Origin: Olsenella sp.
Lineage (GTDB): Bacteria > Actinomycetota > Coriobacteriia > Coriobacteriales > Atopobiaceae
Direction of reading: 5' to 3'
Length of the DNA: 18,017 nucleotides
Assembly: GCA_015062715.1 (NCBI GenBank)
Contig: SUUD01000015.1
Span: forward strand, 1 to 18,017
This document shows, piece after piece, positions 15,156 to 18,017 of this stretch (positions are counted from its first letter, which is position 1; each line of letters opens with the position of its first letter). A model generated the notes under the pieces. It saw only the letters and a program-made list of their open reading frames with translations. It did no database searches and was not told the origin of the DNA. The translations under genes and the position numbers were made by a program.

Positions 15156-16382
15156 ATGGCTACAGAAAAGAAGGGCATCAGCATCACGACGTGGATCGTG
15201 ATCTCGATGATCGCCGGTGTCATCGCCGGCGTCGTCCTGGGCGAGACCATGACCCAGGTCAAGTTCATTGGCGACATCTTCTTCCGCCTCATCCAGATGG
15301 GCATCGTGCCCTTCGTCATGTGCACCATCATCACCGCCGTCGGCGCCCTCGACGCCAAGGCGCTTTCCGGCTACGGCCTCAAGGGCATCGCCTGGTTCGC
15401 CGGCTCCTCGCTGCTCGCCGCCGCGGTCGGCCTCATCCTTGCCGTCGTCATTCAGCCGGGCTCCTTCATCGAGGCTCCCACCGCCGCCGTCGACTACGAG
15501 GCCTCCAACGTCACGCTGCAGGACACCCTCACCGGCTTCTTCAGCACCAACATCGTGAACTCGATGGGCGCCGGCGCCATGGTCCCCTGCATCGTCTTCG
15601 CCATCGCCCTCGGCCTCTCCTGCTCCGCCTGGCGCCAGACCCACGACGGCGAGTGCCTGGTCTATGACTTCTGCGAGCAGCTCGCTGCCCTCATCCTCAA
15701 CATCATCCGCAAGGTCATGACCATCGCTCCCATCGGCATCTTCTGCTACGTTGGCTCGATGATCGGCACCATGGGCATCGAGGTCCTCATCCCCGTCGCC
15801 ATGTACCTGCTGGTCATGTTCCTCGCCGACCTCATCATCTTCGCCGTCTGGATCACCATCGTCTGCACCCGCACCGGCTACAACCCCGTCAAGCTCATCA
15901 AGCTCATGTGGCCCATGTCCGCCCTCGCCCTGGGCACCGTCTCTTCCGCCGTCACCCTGCCCACCGCCATGCAGGACTCCAAGGAGAAGCTCGGCGTCGA
16001 CCCCGAGGTCGCCGACCTCCTGCTCGCTCTTGGCATGCCCCTCAACTCGCCTGGCGCCGCCATTCACCTGGCCGTCACCGGCATCACGATCGCCCAGATC
16101 TACGGCATCACCTTCGGCACCGGCCAGCTCTTCTACGTCCTCATGGTCTCGTTCCTGCTCTCGCTGGCCAACGCCGTGTCCCCTGGCGCCTCGCTGGTCT
16201 CGATGACCATGATCGTCCCGCAGCTCGGCCTGCCCATGGAGGCGATCGCGATCTTCGCCGGCCTCGAGTATCCCACCGGCGCCCTGCGCACCATCCTCAA
16301 CGTCGATGGCGACGTCTACGCCGCGCTCATGGTCTCTGCAAGCGAGGGTAACCTCCGCAAGGACATCTTCGAGAACGCATAG
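15156..16382 (+). CDS. SDF-family (GltP/DctA-like) symporter, copy 2
   Basis: The 408-residue inner-membrane symporter is a paralogue of the upstream gene. Landmarks are LIQMGIVPFVMC at 45-56, the HP1 motif TVSSAVTLP at 261-269, NSPGAA at 297-302 where NMDGT is usual, and ALRTILNVDGD in TM8 with Arg378, Asn382 and Asp386. As in copy 1, Gly375 stands where the amino-group-binding aspartate is expected, so a carboxylic acid without an alpha-amino group is the likely substrate. ATG 15156 has AGAAGGGA 6 bases upstream; the earlier in-frame ATG at 15126 lacks one and falls in the leader hairpins. Codons are as strongly C-biased as in the AllF-AllG gene, suggesting this is the main, highly expressed transporter, with copy 1 an auxiliary. 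A hairpin follows its stop codon. Confidence 0.88.
   Translation: MATEKKGISITTWIVISMIAGVIAGVVLGETMTQVKFIGDIFFRLIQMGIVPFVMCTIITAVGALDAKALSGYGLKGIAWFAGSSLLAAAVGLILAVVIQPGSFIEAPTAAVDYEASNVTLQDTLTGFFSTNIVNSMGAGAMVPCIVFAIALGLSCSAWRQTHDGECLVYDFCEQLAALILNIIRKVMTIAPIGIFCYVGSMIGTMGIEVLIPVAMYLLVMFLADLIIFAVWITIVCTRTGYNPVKLIKLMWPMSALALGTVSSAVTLPTAMQDSKEKLGVDPEVADLLLALGMPLNSPGAAIHLAVTGITIAQIYGITFGTGQLFYVLMVSFLLSLANAVSPGASLVSMTMIVPQLGLPMEAIAIFAGLEYPTGALRTILNVDGDVYAALMVSASEGNLRKDIFENA
15498..15640 (+). repeat. 143-bp segment identical to part of symporter copy 1
   Basis: This is the partner of 14055-14197. It encodes the segment from Glu-Ala-Ser-Asn through Trp-Arg-Gln-Thr and is identical at every base. 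The next base after the block (15641 versus 14198) differs, and divergence rises quickly beyond it. Confidence 0.9.
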
Positions 16383-16412
16383 GGACCGTCTCGACACAGA
16401 CCCACCTACCTG

Positions 16413-16444
16413 CGCGCCCGGCACACCGTCATGTGCCGGGCGCG
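16413..16444 (+). terminator. Strong hairpin after symporter copy 2
   Basis: CGCGCCCGGCACA (16413-16425) pairs perfectly with TGTGCCGGGCGCG (16432-16444) around a 6-base loop. It starts 30 bases after the symporter stop and ends 33 bases before the second allG start. Only two T residues follow, so it may terminate partially or mark an RNA processing point that lowers expression of the downstream gene. Confidence 0.6.
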
Positions 16445-16477
16445 TTCCCAAACGCGTCGGGAGGAAAGGAACGCATC

Positions 16478-17782
16478 ATGAGCGAACGTATGGAGTATCT
16501 GCTTTCGCAGCTCGAACCCTTTGCGGACCAGATTGACGAGGCTAACGAGCGGGTCGTCGCTCGTATGCGCGACGCGCAACCCGCGCTCGTTGACGTACAG
16601 GTCGCCCGCGACGTCATCCCCGAGCTTGCAGGCGAGCGCAGGACGCTCCTTCATGCAGGTCCCCCAATCAGCTGGGAGGACATGTGCCCTCCCATGAAGG
16701 GGTCCTGCATTGGTGCCGTGCTGTTCGAGGGCTGGGCATCTGACGAGGCGGGGGCGCTCGAGCTGTTGGGCTCGGGGCAGATCCGTCTCATGCCCAACCA
16801 CGAGGCCCACGCGGTCGGTCCCATGTCCGGCCTCACCAGCCCTTCGATGCCGGTGCTCGTGGTCGAGAACCGTCTGGATGGTACGCGGGCGTTCTGCACC
16901 ATCAACGAGGGCGGCGGCAACGTGCTGCGCTTTGGCGCCTATGACCAGGAGGTCGTCGATCGGCTCCATTGGATGGCTGACGTGCTGGCACCTCTGCTCT
17001 CGGCAGCCCTGCGCTCATCGCGTGACGGCGTCAACATCAACGTCCTCATGGCGAAGGCCATCACCATGGGCGATGACTTCCACATGCGGAACGCGGCATC
17101 CTCGCTCGTGATTCTCAAGGAGCTGCTGTGCCTCATCGCGCCGCTCGAATGGGATGAGGACGAGAAGCGTGCCTGCATCGAGTTCATCTCGGCTGCCGAC
17201 CAGTTCTTCCTCAACGTGGTCATGGCGACCGGCAAGGCCATCGTCGACTGCGCACGAAAGGTTGAGGAGGGCTGTGTCGTCACCACGCTCTGCCGGAATG
17301 GTCATGACTTTGGCATCCGCATCTCTGGTTTGGGCGACCAGTGGTTCTGCGCGCCCGTCGTCGAGCCCAACGGCCTCTATTTCACGGGCTTCTCGGCCGA
17401 GGACGCCAACCCGGATATCGGCGACTCCGCCATCTGTGAGACCATTGGAGTTGGCGGCATGGCCATGGTCGCCTCTCCAGCCGTGACGCGCTTCCTGGGA
17501 GCGGGCGGCTATCCCGAGGCCCTTGCGTACTCGAACGCGCAGGAGAAGATCTGCATCGCCCATAATCCCAACTGGTCCATTCCCACCTGGGACTTCAAGG
17601 GTACGAACCTGGGCATTGACCTGCGACGCGTTATCGAGACCGGCATCACGCCCACCATCAATACGGCAATCTCGCACAAGGAGGCCGGGCACGGCATGGT
17701 TGGCGCCGGAACTGCCCAGGCGCCCCTTGCCTGCTTCGAGCGGGCGCTCGAGGCCTACTGCGCCAAGTTGGGAATCGAGTAG
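16478..17782 (+). CDS. Standalone YlbE/AllG (DUF1116) paralogue
   Basis: The 434-residue product aligns along its whole length with the AllG half of the fusion (LLHAGPP at 57-63, GDSAICETIGVGG, WSIPTWDFKGTNLGIDLRR near the end). The N-terminus, RMEYLLSQLE, aligns with the last helix of the FdrA part of the fusion (RMIHLLNELE), so it seems to descend from a fused gene that lost its FdrA part. Conserved positions differ: the fusion has IPCHHCHAVGPMGG and NEGIGK, this copy has MPNHEAHAVGPMSG (105-118) and NEGGGN (143-148). It may pair with the fusion's FdrA part or AllH to change specificity, or have a regulatory role. ATG 16478 follows GAGGAAAGGA. Codon choice is looser than in the fusion. No FdrA partner gene lies beside it within the window. 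Confidence 0.88.
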   Translation: MSERMEYLLSQLEPFADQIDEANERVVARMRDAQPALVDVQVARDVIPELAGERRTLLHAGPPISWEDMCPPMKGSCIGAVLFEGWASDEAGALELLGSGQIRLMPNHEAHAVGPMSGLTSPSMPVLVVENRLDGTRAFCTINEGGGNVLRFGAYDQEVVDRLHWMADVLAPLLSAALRSSRDGVNINVLMAKAITMGDDFHMRNAASSLVILKELLCLIAPLEWDEDEKRACIEFISAADQFFLNVVMATGKAIVDCARKVEEGCVVTTLCRNGHDFGIRISGLGDQWFCAPVVEPNGLYFTGFSAEDANPDIGDSAICETIGVGGMAMVASPAVTRFLGAGGYPEALAYSNAQEKICIAHNPNWSIPTWDFKGTNLGIDLRRVIETGITPTINTAISHKEAGHGMVGAGTAQAPLACFERALEAYCAKLGIE

Positions 17783-17828
17783 GGAAGGGCCCCTGCGGAA
17801 CGAGTGACGCCGGCCCATGGTGCCGTGT

Positions 17829-17890
17829 GTGTCGGGGGCCGGAGGATCGACACATTGCATGCAATGTGTCGATCCTCCGGCCCCCGACAC
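17829..17890. repeat. 62-bp perfect palindrome after the second allG
   Basis: The two 31-bp arms are perfect and have no spacer, with centre TTGCATGCAA (17855-17864); the element begins GTGTCGGGGGCCGGAGGATC. It lies 46 bases after the allG paralogue stop codon and would form a very stable RNA hairpin, so a terminator role is possible, though no U-tract follows. Its sequence is unrelated to the 95-bp repeat next to it, apart from the GTGTCGGGGGC start, which also occurs near 1008-1018. Confidence 0.88.
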
Positions 17891-17922
17891 GGCCGACGTG
17901 CGATGTACCGGTCGAAAGCAAA

Positions 17923-18017
17923 GCGTCCCTTGGGACAAAGTTTGTCCAAAGGGACGCAAACTGGCCTTCGGGGGCGGGTTTTGCGTCCTTCTTGGCAAAG
18001 TTTGTCAAAAGGGACGC
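17923..18017. repeat. 95-bp double-palindrome repeat, right copy
   Basis: This is a second copy, in direct orientation, of the repeat at 5772-5866. The two differ at two positions, both in the first hairpin (positions 10 and 18 of the unit); the last 77 bases are identical. It ends exactly at the window edge, so further repeat units may follow. With the left copy it brackets the whole AllFGH/PucR locus. Confidence 0.92.

Noticed and set aside
15063..16451. Minus-strand open frames opposite both symporters with similar peptides
   Set aside because: The peptide similarity between the antisense frames of the two copies simply reflects that the sense genes are paralogues.
5772..18017. Composite transposon or insertion sequence bounded by the 95-bp repeats
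   Set aside because: There is no transposase or integrase between or beside them and no target-site duplication can be shown; they look more like interspersed palindromic elements.
1..18017. CRISPR array, tRNA, rRNA, phage or defence genes
   Set aside because: No regularly spaced direct repeats, no tRNA-like cloverleaf sequences and no matching protein families were found on either strand.

Overview
The window looks like chromosome from a high-GC anaerobic actinobacterium. The strong GC-ending codon bias, clear Shine-Dalgarno sites and gene mix suggest Coriobacteriia (Olsenella/Collinsella-like). This is an inference from style, not from a marker gene. There is no rRNA, tRNA, transposase, phage gene or CRISPR array.

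Left part (1-5738), general functions. On the minus strand are a DUF1846 gene, then msrA and the start of yaaA (cut by the window edge) as a tight oxidative-stress pair. On the plus strand are a MATE-family exporter with a perfect 20-bp palindrome in its leader, and a lipoprotein of the Cthe_2159 beta-helix type whose ribosome binding site lies in a hairpin.

Right part (5772-18017), one catabolic locus bracketed by two direct copies of a 95-bp palindromic repeat. A minus-strand arm carries a PucR-family regulator, an alpha/beta hydrolase and a D-2-hydroxyacid dehydrogenase. A divergent plus-strand arm carries a single-chain FdrA-YlbE (AllF-AllG) fusion of 1001 residues, AllH (DUF2877), two paralogous SDF-family symporters and a second, standalone AllG. 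AllF, AllG and AllH together are the oxamate carbamoyltransferase of E. coli, which converts oxalurate (carbamoyl-oxamate) to oxamate and carbamoyl phosphate at the end of anaerobic allantoin breakdown. E. coli also has YahEFG paralogues of unknown substrate, so the substrate here is open. Both symporters keep the TM8 arginine that binds a carboxylate but lack the aspartate that binds an amino group, so they probably import a non-amino dicarboxylate or similar acid. A working model is: uptake of a carbamoylated acid, phosphorolysis by the AllFG-AllH complex, and use of carbamoyl phosphate for ATP by a carbamate kinase not in this window. The hydrolase and dehydrogenase would process precursor or product.

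The main new signals are five. (1) The AllF-AllG fusion, with a second AllG that keeps a trace of the FdrA tail and has changed conserved residues. (2) A pair of palindromic boxes about 31 bp apart in front of three transcription units of the locus, likely the operator of its regulator. (3) A gene-conversion-like identity patch between the two symporters. (4) Non-canonical substrate and cation motifs in both symporters. (5) Several perfect long palindromes at transcription-unit ends.
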